64,000 nucleotides of DNA from Prochlorococcus sp. AG-363-P19. GTDB taxonomy: Bacteria > Cyanobacteriota > Cyanobacteriia > PCC-6307 > Cyanobiaceae. Below the pieces are notes generated by a model that had not been told where the DNA came from, did no database searches, and was given only the letters and a program-made list of their open reading frames with translations. The stretch spans positions 124,001 through 188,000 of the forward strand of contig QCGG01000002.1 of the NCBI GenBank assembly GCA_003280055.1, written 5' to 3'. Position 1 is the first letter of the stretch. Each line of letters begins with the position of its first letter. This document shows, in pieces, positions 41,955-53,976 of the stretch. Both the position numbers and the translations under genes were made by a program.

Positions 41955-43565
41955 TTGCTATTTAAACCATATTTTCCTAGAAAGGATGCTTTAAAAGTAG
42001 TACTTGCATTCCCTAGTAGCTACTCAATTGGAATAACTAGTCTTGGATATCAAGTTATATGGACAATACTTGCAAAAAGAAACGATGTAGATGTACGCCG
42101 GCTATTTACGGATCAAAAAGAATCAATGCATAAAAATTGTGATCTATTTGGACTATCACTTAGTTGGGAGTTAGATAGTCCAATATTACTTGAACTTCTA
42201 GAAGATCAACGCATCCCTGTTTGGAGTCATCAAAGAACAGAAAATGATCCAATTGTTTTTGGTGGAGGACCTGTTCTAACTGCAAATCCCGAACCAATGG
42301 CACCATTCTTTGATGTAATTTTATTAGGTGATGGAGAAGAATTATTACCAAAATTTATAGATTTGCTAAACGAAAGCAAACAACTACCAAGAGCCAAACG
42401 CTTGAGAAGCCTGGCCAAGAATCCAGGAATTTATGTACCAAGTCTTTATCACTCTGAATATGATAAAAATGGAAATTTTTTACATACAAGACCGGTTGAT
42501 ATCGATATACCCCAAACAATTAAAAAACAAACATTTCTTGGAAACGTACTTAATCACTCAACAGTAATTACTCCTGATGCTGCATGGCCAAATATACATA
42601 TGGTAGAAGTGGTACGCAGCTGTCCTGAAATGTGTAGATTTTGCATGGCAAGTTACTTAACATTACCTTTCCGAACTAATTCACTAGATCAGGGCCTAAT
42701 CCCTGCTGTAGAAAAAGGATTAACAGTAACAAAAAGAATCGGATTATTAGGTGCATCAGTCACTCAACACCCTCAATTTAATGAATTACTTCAATGGCTT
42801 AATCAAGACACATTTGACGGGATCAGACTAAGCGTAAGTTCTGTCAGAGCAGAAACAATAACCGAAGAACTCAGCAAAATCCTTACTAAGCGTGGGGCAA
42901 AATCAATAACTATGGCCATCGAAAGTGGTAGCCAAAGAATACGAGATGTTATAAACAAAAAACTAACTGAGGAAGAAATAATGGGTGCGGCAAAAAATGC
43001 AAGCTTAGGGGGACTAAAAAATCTAAAGTTATATGGAATGGTCGGAATACCTACAGAAGTGGAATCTGATATAGAAAAAACTGCAGATTTACTAATTAAT
43101 CTAAAAAAACAAAATACTAATATTAATGTAACACTGGGAGCAAGTACTTTTGTACCCAAGGCACACACTCCATTTCAATGGTATGGTGTCAATAAAAATG
43201 CAGACAAAAAAATAAAAATGCTAATTAAAAGACTCAAGCCAAAAGGAATTAATGTTAGAGCAGAAAGCTATAAATGGAGCATAATTCAAGCCCTAATATC
43301 TCGTGGAGACAGAAGACTTGCACCAGTAATATATGCTCTTAAGGGTTCCAAAAAAAGTTTCGGTGAATGGAAAAATGCGTACAAAGCTGCATACAAACAG
43401 GAACTCAATATAAATGTCGATCGTTCACATATAACGCCTCCTCCTGAATGGGGTGAAACAATTCATTCATATTGGGAGCCTACAAGAGCTCTTCCTTGGC
43501 ATCACTTACAAGGTCCTCTAAAAATAGAAAAGCTTATTGAACAGCATAAATTACCAAAAAATTAA
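41955..43565 (+). CDS. B12-binding-type radical SAM protein
   Basis: VEVVRSCPEMCRFCMASYL (CxxxCxxC), FGGGPVLTANPEP; TTG start, N-terminus uncertain. Confidence 0.85.
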   Translation: MLFKPYFPRKDALKVVLAFPSSYSIGITSLGYQVIWTILAKRNDVDVRRLFTDQKESMHKNCDLFGLSLSWELDSPILLELLEDQRIPVWSHQRTENDPIVFGGGPVLTANPEPMAPFFDVILLGDGEELLPKFIDLLNESKQLPRAKRLRSLAKNPGIYVPSLYHSEYDKNGNFLHTRPVDIDIPQTIKKQTFLGNVLNHSTVITPDAAWPNIHMVEVVRSCPEMCRFCMASYLTLPFRTNSLDQGLIPAVEKGLTVTKRIGLLGASVTQHPQFNELLQWLNQDTFDGIRLSVSSVRAETITEELSKILTKRGAKSITMAIESGSQRIRDVINKKLTEEEIMGAAKNASLGGLKNLKLYGMVGIPTEVESDIEKTADLLINLKKQNTNINVTLGASTFVPKAHTPFQWYGVNKNADKKIKMLIKRLKPKGINVRAESYKWSIIQALISRGDRRLAPVIYALKGSKKSFGEWKNAYKAAYKQELNINVDRSHITPPPEWGETIHSYWEPTRALPWHHLQGPLKIEKLIEQHKLPKN

Positions 43566-44908
43566 TTAATAGTTTTAGTTGGATTATTTTTTAGCATACA
43601 ACGCAAGCCAGATAACAAAATCCAACCAACAATGTTTATTCGACTATCAAAAAAAGGCATATCTGACCCATGCATTACTAACAAAACAAAGATTGAGGTC
43701 CACCAAGCTCGATCAATAATTCTCTCATTCAAATCCAAACTACTAGGCACACCTCCCAATAACACACCTCTCTTTAATGCTGTTATCAATAAGCCAATCA
43801 CAGTTCCTACCAAAACAAAAGCAACAGCTAATCCATGACTAACAGCTAAATCCAAAGGCAAATTATGAGCATGTCCATGCCAAAGACCAGTCCTTAGGGG
43901 GTACAAAACTGAAAAAGCTGCTGCACCCCATCCAAACAAAGGCCTCTCACTAATAAACTGAATTGCAATCTTCCACTGACCTAATCGTGTGGAAGCCAGA
44001 CTTCTCGTATCGCCATATTGGATATCACTTAAACGAGACCAAATGCCTTCCGGAACAATCTGTCTAGCCCAACTCTGCCAATGAATAGGAAACACTGATA
44101 GAGAAGCAAGAATTACAGGTATCAATAAAGCACCCAATAAAGGCAATAACCAATACCAACTCATGGGTCCTAGCACGAAAGGCACGGAAAGGAATAAACC
44201 TCCCCAAGCGTTTCTCGAATTAGTAAGAACTGCTCCACAAGCAATCGCAATGAGAAAAAGAAACGCAAAAATACGCTTTATAGGAGTTATCCGTAACTGT
44301 AAAAATATTGCGAGTGCAAAAGGAAACACCAAAGCAAACCAAGCTCCTGCAATATTTGCATAATCAAACAAGCCCGAAAGTCGACCTGCTGGCTCTCCTC
44401 CAGGCGCCAAAAACCATTGGATCAAACCCCCGAATAAACTCCAAGGCCCCTCCCATTCAAACCAAAGCTGACCAAAACCGGTCAAGAAAACAGGAAAAGT
44501 ACCAGCAACAATACAGATAGCTATTCTTCTGCGTGCTTCACCAGTCATCAAATAAGGCTGAGCAGACATAAATAACCAAAAAAAAGGCAGCCAATTGCCC
44601 AGACCAACAACAGCCAACCAACCGGTATATGCATTAAAAATCCCTAAAAGCATCAATATGGTAATCAGAAAAAATGGTTTATTCCATCCATCATTCCAAT
44701 AAATATTGAATCGTTTGCTAGTAGTAAAACTCAAGGCAGGAAGCAAACAACAACCTGCTAAAAATGCACTTGATGGAAGAAAAAATAAGCCAAGTTGAAA
44801 AGCCCACCATCCCTCTTTCTTGATAAAATGAGGCAAGCCGCATATATTATTTAAAAAGGACTTGGTCAAAAATTTAACAAAAGGAATGTAACTAACTAAT
44901 CGGTTCAT
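43562..44908 (-). CDS. ictB: IctB-like / O-antigen ligase-family membrane protein
   Basis: Multi-TM; GRLSGLFDYANIAGAWFALVFPFALA, RPLFGWGAAAFSVLYPLR, WHGHAHNLPLDLAVSHG. Confidence 0.8.
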   Translation of the reverse strand: MNRLVSYIPFVKFLTKSFLNNICGLPHFIKKEGWWAFQLGLFFLPSSAFLAGCCLLPALSFTTSKRFNIYWNDGWNKPFFLITILMLLGIFNAYTGWLAVVGLGNWLPFFWLFMSAQPYLMTGEARRRIAICIVAGTFPVFLTGFGQLWFEWEGPWSLFGGLIQWFLAPGGEPAGRLSGLFDYANIAGAWFALVFPFALAIFLQLRITPIKRIFAFLFLIAIACGAVLTNSRNAWGGLFLSVPFVLGPMSWYWLLPLLGALLIPVILASLSVFPIHWQSWARQIVPEGIWSRLSDIQYGDTRSLASTRLGQWKIAIQFISERPLFGWGAAAFSVLYPLRTGLWHGHAHNLPLDLAVSHGLAVAFVLVGTVIGLLITALKRGVLLGGVPSSLDLNERIIDRAWWTSIFVLLVMHGSDMPFFDSRINIVGWILLSGLRCMLKNNPTKTIN

Positions 44909-45035
44909 AGCAACAAACTGAAATGTCTGAAAGATTGCACATCAAGTACCTACAATAATTGAAAAGAGATTTTCATCTAGTAGAAGCGATCAATCTAGGA
45001 ATCACACAGACTACCAAAGCTTTAAATAAGTAGTA

Positions 45036-46142
45036 TTGTTCATAGAAACTGTCATTGAATCCCTGAAAGAAGAAATTGCAATCATTGGAAGTGGTGTTGT
45101 TGGTTCAACAGCAGCCTGGCATTTGTCCAAACTGGGGTACCGAATAGTAATTATTGACCCAAAAATCAGAAAAACAGTACACCTCTCTGCCTGTCGCACT
45201 GGGACGAATGCATCCTTAGGGGTCTTAATGTGTAACACCTTTCAAAGAACAACAGGAAGAGCCTGGCTACTTAGACAACAAAGTAAAAAGCTGTGGTCAA
45301 GATGGATCAATCAATTAAATACAAAAGAATTTCCAATTAGTTTTGAAACACCCTTAATCAAGCTTGCTACCTCAGAAAAAGAAGAACTTGCAATGCAACA
45401 TCTTATAAATACACGTAAACATCTTAAAATAGAAGCATTATCAGAAAAAGAAAAGAGTTTCTACCATGATTTATGGCCAAATAATAAATATGGAGGAATG
45501 GTATCACGTGAAGACGGAAGAATCGACCCGTTTAAATTACAAGAAAGTCTCTATCACAATCTAAAATTATTAGATGTAGAAATGATAGAAGATCAAGCAA
45601 TAAACATCCATAAAATCATAAGAAATAATAACCTTAGTTGGGCAGTTAAATTAGAAAATTTTGGCACATTATATGTCGCTAAAATAATTATCTGTGCTGC
45701 TTATAATAGCAATTTATTGTTAAAGAATATAGGCTACAAACTGGATCTTGAAGCAATTTTAGGTCAAGCTGTAGAAATAGAAGTTGAGCTAGAAAATAAT
45801 ATAATAAAGCAACTACCGCCTGTTCTAAATATTCATGGAATAAATATAATCCCCAAAACAAAAAATCACCTAATTATAGGCGCAACTATTGAGAAAAATA
45901 ATATGCCAAATAAAAACAATCTTGAAGAAATGATGTCATTAGGCAATAATGCTCCCACGTGGTTTCAAAAATCAAAAATAGTTGACCAATGGTATGGGTT
46001 CAGAGCAAAACCACGTAATAGGCCCGCTCCAGTACTGGAAAAGATTGAACAAGGTTTGATTTTAGCAACTGGTCATAATAGAAATGGCATTCTACTAGCA
46101 CCTGCTAGTGCGGACTTTATAGCGAAAGCTATAAAAGATTAA
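45036..46142 (+). CDS. FAD-dependent oxidoreductase (DAO family)
   Basis: IAIIGSGVVGSTAAWHLSKLGYRIVIID, C-terminal ATGHNRNGILLAPASA. Confidence 0.87.
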   Translation: MFIETVIESLKEEIAIIGSGVVGSTAAWHLSKLGYRIVIIDPKIRKTVHLSACRTGTNASLGVLMCNTFQRTTGRAWLLRQQSKKLWSRWINQLNTKEFPISFETPLIKLATSEKEELAMQHLINTRKHLKIEALSEKEKSFYHDLWPNNKYGGMVSREDGRIDPFKLQESLYHNLKLLDVEMIEDQAINIHKIIRNNNLSWAVKLENFGTLYVAKIIICAAYNSNLLLKNIGYKLDLEAILGQAVEIEVELENNIIKQLPPVLNIHGINIIPKTKNHLIIGATIEKNNMPNKNNLEEMMSLGNNAPTWFQKSKIVDQWYGFRAKPRNRPAPVLEKIEQGLILATGHNRNGILLAPASADFIAKAIKD

Positions 46143-46173
46143 TCAATATAAAGTAATTTTATTTATAAATAAA

Positions 46174-48180
<2,007 letters not shown>

Positions 48181-48215
48181 TTAAGGAGTCAGGCTAGTTA
48201 TTTAAGGCAATAAAA

Positions 48216-49133
48216 ATGTCAATGATCAATGGAAAAACAGAGTTTTTAGGGCTTTTGGGAAATCCCGTAAAACACTCCGTATCTCCTGTAATGCAAAACG
48301 CAGCACTAAAAGAAATGAATCTGAATTGGTGCTATATCGCACTCCCATGCAGATCAGAGGACTTAGAAAGCGTCTTAAAAAGCCTTAGAACATTAAATTT
48401 TCATGGTCTTAATGTCACAATCCCGCACAAAAACATAATTACAAACCTATGTACTGAACTTACGCCTCTGGCTAAAAGACTTGGTGCAGTTAATACACTT
48501 CTACCAAATACAAATCAAGGTTGGACAGGAGGAAATACAGATGTTGAAGGCTTTTTAGCACCTCTAAAAAGCAAAAATTACGAATGGGAAAACAGAAGTG
48601 CCATGGTCTTGGGCTGTGGTGGAAGCGCAAAAGCGGTAGTAACTGGCTTAAAAGAATTAGGCATTGATAAAATCAATGTCATTGGACGAGACAAAGATCG
48701 GTTAAACATATTCATAAACAATTTGAATCAAACATTATTTGATTTTCCAAAGAAATCAAAAGAAGTTTCTATAAAAGGTTGTCTAGCAACTGATTCTGAA
48801 CTTTCAAAATCCTTTGAAAAAATAGATCTATTTGTCAATGCCACACCAATAGGTATGACAAATGAAAAGACACTAATAAAAACTACTGACAATATTCCTT
48901 TAGGAAAAGAAATCTGGCAAAAGCTCGATTCGGAAGCAATCCTTTATGACCTGGTTTACACCCCAAGACCAACAGAGTGGTTGAAATTAGGCAAAAAACA
49001 AGGTTATGAATGTATTGATGGTCTAGAAATGCTTGTACAGCAAGGTGCAGCATCCCTGAAACTGTGGAGTGACAAACAATTTATACCCATAGATATTATG
49101 AGAAAAGCAGCCAAAAACGCTCTATTGGACTAG
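48216..49133 (+). CDS. aroE: Shikimate dehydrogenase
   Basis: LLGNPVKHSVSPVMQNAALKEMNLNWCY, GLNVTIPHK, LGCGGSAKAVV. Confidence 0.96.
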   Translation: MSMINGKTEFLGLLGNPVKHSVSPVMQNAALKEMNLNWCYIALPCRSEDLESVLKSLRTLNFHGLNVTIPHKNIITNLCTELTPLAKRLGAVNTLLPNTNQGWTGGNTDVEGFLAPLKSKNYEWENRSAMVLGCGGSAKAVVTGLKELGIDKINVIGRDKDRLNIFINNLNQTLFDFPKKSKEVSIKGCLATDSELSKSFEKIDLFVNATPIGMTNEKTLIKTTDNIPLGKEIWQKLDSEAILYDLVYTPRPTEWLKLGKKQGYECIDGLEMLVQQGAASLKLWSDKQFIPIDIMRKAAKNALLD

Positions 49134-49157
49134 CGTTATAACAATCTAATTGAACTC

Positions 49158-49622
49158 ATGATCTTGCCAACATGGCAAAAGGTGCTTGGCATTCTCCTTT
49201 ATTTAATTCCATGGTCGGATTCAATTCCTTTCGGCAAAAATCTGTTTTTGGAATTTCCATTCTTAAGATGGCTCACCCTTCCTGCCTTACCAGTATTAAT
49301 TATTGAACAGGCAATCCCTTTTGGAGGATTCCTATTATTTTTAATTCTTTTCCTCGCCGTAATCAGAAATCCGAAAGTTCCTTACTTCATTCGGTTCAAT
49401 GCTTTACAAGCCCTGCTGCTAGATATTGGATTGATATTGATCAGCTATACATTTCAGATCATCCTTGCACCTATTGGTAACAACCTAATAATTCGGACCT
49501 TCTCAAGCAGTGTGGTTGTGACAATGCTAGCTGTATTAATTTTCTCAATTGTCCAATGCCTTCAAGGAAATGAAGCCGATCTACCAGGAATAAGTACAGC
49601 AGTCCGGATGCAACTTACCTAA
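49158..49622 (+). CDS. Tic20/Ycf60-like membrane protein
   Basis: LLYLIPWSDSIPFGKNLF...VPYFIRFNALQALLLDI. Confidence 0.85.
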   Translation: MILPTWQKVLGILLYLIPWSDSIPFGKNLFLEFPFLRWLTLPALPVLIIEQAIPFGGFLLFLILFLAVIRNPKVPYFIRFNALQALLLDIGLILISYTFQIILAPIGNNLIIRTFSSSVVVTMLAVLIFSIVQCLQGNEADLPGISTAVRMQLT

Positions 49623-49696
49623 AAGACCCTCAAGGAGATAATGTGGTTAATTCCGTCGCTCATACATTGAGCCTTATGTCCTAGTCGGAGCACACA

Positions 49697-50110
49697 ATGA
49701 CTGAACAGCCTTACTACGAGACCATGTACATCCTTCGTCCGGATATCCCGGAAGAGGAAGTGGAAAGCCATTTGAACAAATACAGCGAAATGCTAGAAAA
49801 AACTGGTGCAAAAATTCTGGATAATCAAATGAGAGGAAAAAGAAGACTTGCATACCAAATCAAAAAGCACAAAGAAGGGATCTACGTGCAACTAAGTCAC
49901 AATGGCGATGGGCAACAAGTTGCTGTCATTGAAAAAGCTATGAGATTGAGCGAAGATGTTATTCGGTATCTAACTGTTAAGCAAGAAGGGCCTATACCAA
50001 CTCCAAGAGTTGTTCAAACTAACGAAAATAAAGAAGAAGATAAGGAAAAAAATAAAGAAAAGGAACAAACTGAGGAAACTAAGAATAAAGATTCAGAAAC
50101 CACTGAGTAA
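49697..50110 (+). CDS. rpsF: 30S ribosomal protein S6
   Basis: [61 protein letters not shown]; Lys/Glu-rich C-terminal tail. Confidence 0.97.
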   Translation: MTEQPYYETMYILRPDIPEEEVESHLNKYSEMLEKTGAKILDNQMRGKRRLAYQIKKHKEGIYVQLSHNGDGQQVAVIEKAMRLSEDVIRYLTVKQEGPIPTPRVVQTNENKEEDKEKNKEKEQTEETKNKDSETTE

Positions 50111-50118
50111 AGTAAAAA

Positions 50119-51348
50119 TCATTTACGCTTAATAGAAGCCCATAACCTTGTTGGCAGACCCCAAATATAAATAAATCCCTCAGCAGCCAGGTGATTAAAG
50201 TGATCATCTTTTCCATACGTAGCCATCTCCGAGCTATAAAGACTGTTTTGAGTTGAATTACGACCAGTTATCATCGCATTTCCTTTTTTTAAGTATATTC
50301 TAACAACACCATTTACATCCTCCTGTGTGCGATCAAAAAATCCATCTAAAGCTTCCTTCAAAGGACCAAACCAAAGACCCTGGTAGACCAATTCGGCCCA
50401 TTTCATCTCTAATTGTCGCTTTACACGTAATACATCTGCCGCCAAAGTTAAGCTTTCCAATTCCTGATGGGCCTTAATTAACAAAAGTAAACCTGGTGTC
50501 TCATAAATCTCTCTACTTTTAATGCCAACAACACGATCTTCGATCATATCTATACGCCCAAAACCATGTTTTCCTGCTAGAAAATTAGCCTGTCTAACAA
50601 GATCAGCAGGATCTAGTAAATCACCATTTATTGAAATAGGATTTCCAGCTTGAAAAGCTATTTCTATCTCTTGCCCTTCATCTGGAGCCTGGTCTATTGA
50701 AGAAGTAATAGCAAAAACTTCTTCTGGAGGAGGCATATTTGGATCCTCCAGAACACCAGCTTCAACACTTCTCCCTAATAAATTCAAATCAATCGAATAA
50801 GGTGACTTCTTGCTCACTGGCGCAGGAATCCCATATCTTTCTCCATAAGAAATGGTTTCCTCCCTACTCATGGCCCACTCTCTTGCAGGTGTAAGAACCT
50901 TTAGACCAGGGGCTAACGATGCAAAGACAACATCAAAACGAACCTGATCATTCCCTTTACCGGTACAGCCATGAGCGACTGCATCAGCATTTTTCTGATT
51001 AGCAACCTCAACCATCCTGCGAGCAATTAAAGGCCTGGCCAAAGCTGTTGATAAAGGATAACGACCCTGATAAAGAGCATTAGCTCTAATTGCAGGAAAA
51101 GCAAATTCTTCAACAAACGGATCAATTAAGTTTTCAACAATTGATTCCTTAGCTCCTGCTGTCAAAGCTTTTTGACGAATTGGTTCAAGTTCATCACCTT
51201 GACCCAAGTCAGCAGCGAAAGCAATTACCTCTTCAACACCCCATTGCTGCTTGAGATAAGGAATACAAACACTTGTATCGACCCCACCGGAATAAGCAAG
51301 CACTACTTTCTTAGCTCTACCCATTACAACCCTCATAGCAAAGTTCAA
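50119..51348 (-). CDS. argG: Argininosuccinate synthase
   Basis: [39 protein letters not shown]. Confidence 0.97.
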   Translation of the reverse strand: MNFAMRVVMGRAKKVVLAYSGGVDTSVCIPYLKQQWGVEEVIAFAADLGQGDELEPIRQKALTAGAKESIVENLIDPFVEEFAFPAIRANALYQGRYPLSTALARPLIARRMVEVANQKNADAVAHGCTGKGNDQVRFDVVFASLAPGLKVLTPAREWAMSREETISYGERYGIPAPVSKKSPYSIDLNLLGRSVEAGVLEDPNMPPPEEVFAITSSIDQAPDEGQEIEIAFQAGNPISINGDLLDPADLVRQANFLAGKHGFGRIDMIEDRVVGIKSREIYETPGLLLLIKAHQELESLTLAADVLRVKRQLEMKWAELVYQGLWFGPLKEALDGFFDRTQEDVNGVVRIYLKKGNAMITGRNSTQNSLYSSEMATYGKDDHFNHLAAEGFIYIWGLPTRLWASIKRK

Positions 51349-51618
51349 GTTATTTCATTTTGCAGTATGTGAAGGTCATTCCACAAAAGCTTTTTTTTCA
51401 AAACCCTTCTTCTGGCATTTCTATAAAAGAATTTTAATAAACCTACTTTTTAAAACGGTGTGGTAACAATGGAACTCAAGGATACATTACGCAATTGATC
51501 TAAAAATCACCTAATCAAAAGGAAAACCCGATTTTTAAAAAAGCACGCCATCCCCAATTTGATAGAAAAAGCAGAAAAACGCAATGCGTGAAAAAACTGA
51601 TTGCGGTAATGATCAAAA

Positions 51619-51840
51619 GAGGCCACGCTTAAGTCATCGAACACGGAGGCGTCCATGGACGACACGCCACCTGAGCAGTTAAAGAGGTAACCTTTTTAGG
51701 CCCCTGCTCCAACAGTCTTAACCAAAATGTGGGCTACTCGTCTGGTGCGACATTAAAGGTAAGTCAAGCCAGTCGACACTTCTATGCATCGTTTAGGTGC
51801 CCTCAAAGAAGATCAGCCTTACACCTAAAAACTTGGCCCC
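51619..51840. ncRNA. Candidate structured ncRNA (strand and family unresolved)
   Basis: Non-coding stretch with several stems: ggcgt/acgcc (51648-51668, nested gtcc/ggac), gagcag/ctgctc (51673-51709), tttaggtg/cacctaaa (51792-51829), ggcca/tggcc (51621/51834); strong terminator at 51878-51916. Confidence 0.4.
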
Positions 51841-51877
51841 AGGCGCCATAATCGGGAAGCTTCAAAATTCCGAATTC

Positions 51878-51916
51878 AAAAAACCGACTCATCTGATAAT
51901 GATGAGTCGGTTTTTT
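51878..51916. terminator. Strong bidirectional intrinsic terminator
   Basis: aaaaaaccgactcatc-tgataat-gatgagtcggtttttt, 16-bp perfect stem with A/T tracts on both sides. Confidence 0.85.
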
Positions 51917-52112
51917 AATTCAACTTTTTAAAAGCCCCTTGAAACCAAATCCAAAAACCCATCACTATTGATGGCACTAACAATAAAGCAAGAACTATTA
52001 AAGGTCTAATCAAAAATGGATCTGGATGTTGGTAACCCCAAAGCCGCAAACCTAAGCTGCAAAGCAAAGCCGCGCCCCACAAAATAACCAAGAGTATTAA
52101 CTTAGTAGTCAA
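51915..52112 (-). CDS. Small membrane protein
   Basis: 65 aa, two hydrophobic helices. Confidence 0.7.
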   Translation of the reverse strand: MTTKLILLVILWGAALLCSLGLRLWGYQHPDPFLIRPLIVLALLLVPSIVMGFWIWFQGAFKKLN

Positions 52113-52172
52113 GGAAAAGCACCAAAAGTTTGACGATGGACTATGTTGTTTGATTGGTCCACTCTATGAGCA

Positions 52173-52448
52173 ATGAGCGCACTCGACAAAATTGACTTGA
52201 GCGCATTAGATGGGATAAACCCTGCCTTGACACGTTTCGGTCGAACTGAGGCTGCTCCTGTGCTGCCGCTAAGAGAAGAACCAGATTTATTATCTTGGCT
52301 AGAAGAGACAGGAAGGCTAATCACAGATGATGATTCGGCTTCTCCTGAAGTCAGCACAATCGAAGAAGAAGAGCTTTCAGCACTTATGGGAGAAAAAGAA
52401 GATTACAAATCTGATGACGAGCAAACCGATGAAGAATGGGAAGATTAA
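52173..52448 (+). CDS. DUF3134-type acidic protein
   Basis: LDGINPALTRFGRTEAAPVLPLREEPDLLSWLEETGRLI. Confidence 0.75.
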   Translation: MSALDKIDLSALDGINPALTRFGRTEAAPVLPLREEPDLLSWLEETGRLITDDDSASPEVSTIEEEELSALMGEKEDYKSDDEQTDEEWED

Positions 52449-52531
52449 TCCACGCTGCCTCCCTATATTTATAAGTACAGCCCAACAGCAGCTAGAGATT
52501 TTCTGGCAGAATTCTTATTGCAACTAAAAGC

Positions 52532-53617
52532 TTGAAAAGCTCTCTTCAATGGAATGTAGCAACCTCCTCTAGTTTGCTTTTAGGTTGCATCATTTTTACA
52601 ACTTGTTTTGCGTCAGACCAACTCATTGCAAATAGCTTTCTAAGCATCCCTTTATTTGTTAGTACGCTTGTATCTATTTTCAGTACATATTGGAGTATCC
52701 CAAAATTAAATGGACTAAAAGCAAAGCAAATAATTAGGAAAGAAGGTCCACAGGCTCATCAAAAAAAAGCTGGCACAGCAACTATGGGAGGGCTCGCTGT
52801 AATACCTTCTAGCCTAATCATTGGAAGCCTAATCAGTGTTAATGAAGGCATAGGTGAAAAACTTTTAGCTATTAGTTGTATAACACTTGCATTCATGCTC
52901 ATCGGTGCGATTGATGATTGGATAAGTTTTACAAGTGAAAATAATCTTGGACTAACACCCAAAAAGAAACTTTTCCTCCAAACAATTGCAGGGATCTTCT
53001 TCCTTGTTTTTTGCTCATTAAAGGGATGGATACCAGAAACAATTAACTTACCTTGGAATCATTCTTTTTCCTTAGGAGTTTGGATTTGGCCTTTAAGCAT
53101 TTTTGTCTTTTTAGCAGAAAGTAATTCTACGAATCTGACTGATGGATTAGATGGATTAGCAAGTGGATGTGGCGCGCTTGTATTTACGGGATTAGCCATT
53201 CAACTAATGCTTCGTGGAGACAATGGAGACCCTGCCCTTGCTGGTTTCAGCATAGTCATGGCGGGAGGCTGGTTAGGCTTTCTGACAAAAAACCATAATC
53301 CTGCAAAAATTTTTATGGGTGATACGGGTTCACTTGCAATGGGGGCTTGCTTAACAGCGGTTGCATTAATGTCTAATAGCCTTTGGGCACTCTTAATAAT
53401 GGGTGGTGCGTTTCTTGCTGAATCATTATCAGTAATAATTCAAGTGTCAGTTTTTAAATTCACAAAACAAAGAAATGGCAAAGGTTTTCGTGTTTTCAAA
53501 ATGGCACCGCTTCACCATCACTTTGAAATAATCGGAATAAAGGAAAACAGAATCGTATCCGGATTCTGGCTTACAACACTTCTATTAATAGGAATAGGAT
53601 TAATGACAATCCCATAA
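52532..53617 (+). CDS. mraY: Phospho-N-acetylmuramoyl-pentapeptide transferase
   Basis: GPQAHQKKAGTATMGGLAV, NSTNLTDGLDGLASG, KIFMGDTGSLAMG, HHHFE. Confidence 0.95.
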   Translation: MKSSLQWNVATSSSLLLGCIIFTTCFASDQLIANSFLSIPLFVSTLVSIFSTYWSIPKLNGLKAKQIIRKEGPQAHQKKAGTATMGGLAVIPSSLIIGSLISVNEGIGEKLLAISCITLAFMLIGAIDDWISFTSENNLGLTPKKKLFLQTIAGIFFLVFCSLKGWIPETINLPWNHSFSLGVWIWPLSIFVFLAESNSTNLTDGLDGLASGCGALVFTGLAIQLMLRGDNGDPALAGFSIVMAGGWLGFLTKNHNPAKIFMGDTGSLAMGACLTAVALMSNSLWALLIMGGAFLAESLSVIIQVSVFKFTKQRNGKGFRVFKMAPLHHHFEIIGIKENRIVSGFWLTTLLLIGIGLMTIP

Positions 53618-53635
53618 AAATGCAATAATGAGCTT

Positions 53636-53878
53636 ATGAGCTACTTTACCTGGCAAGAAGAAGGTCTAACAGATGACTGTGAAAGTCTTGATGCAATGGC
53701 ATCAAGATTCGAAGAAGCTGCAAAACTCATGCGAAGAATGGCAAAAGAAGGATTTGAACTAAAAAAGATTTCAAAAAAACAAATTATATTGCACAAAAAT
53801 AAATCCATCTTTAATGCCTGGGGGTTTATCACAGAAGAAAAACCATTCAAACAATTACAACTGATACCTGAGGATTAA
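53636..53878 (+). CDS. Hypothetical small protein
   Basis: 80-aa ORF MSYFTWQEEGLTDDCESLDAMASRFEEAAKLMRRM... Confidence 0.7.
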   Translation: MSYFTWQEEGLTDDCESLDAMASRFEEAAKLMRRMAKEGFELKKISKKQIILHKNKSIFNAWGFITEEKPFKQLQLIPED

Positions 53879-53976
53879 TCCTTTTGAATAAGGAATTATG
53901 AAAAAATCGCAATTTATTTGATTTCAGCTTGAATATAGATAGGCCTAAAATATCAAAGATCTAGAAATTACCCATC

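Noticed and set aside
49640-49696. S6:S18 autoregulatory leader upstream of rpsF
   Set aside because: A small gctca-tacat-tgagc hairpin and CCG/CGG bits are present, but the defining bulge motif could not be established by eye.
51600-51880. tmRNA, SRP RNA or RNase P RNA
   Set aside because: No T-arm/CCA or tag peptide for two-piece tmRNA, no GGAAG/GCAGCC SRP loop, no gaggaaagtccgggc RNase P core; left as unassigned candidate ncRNA.
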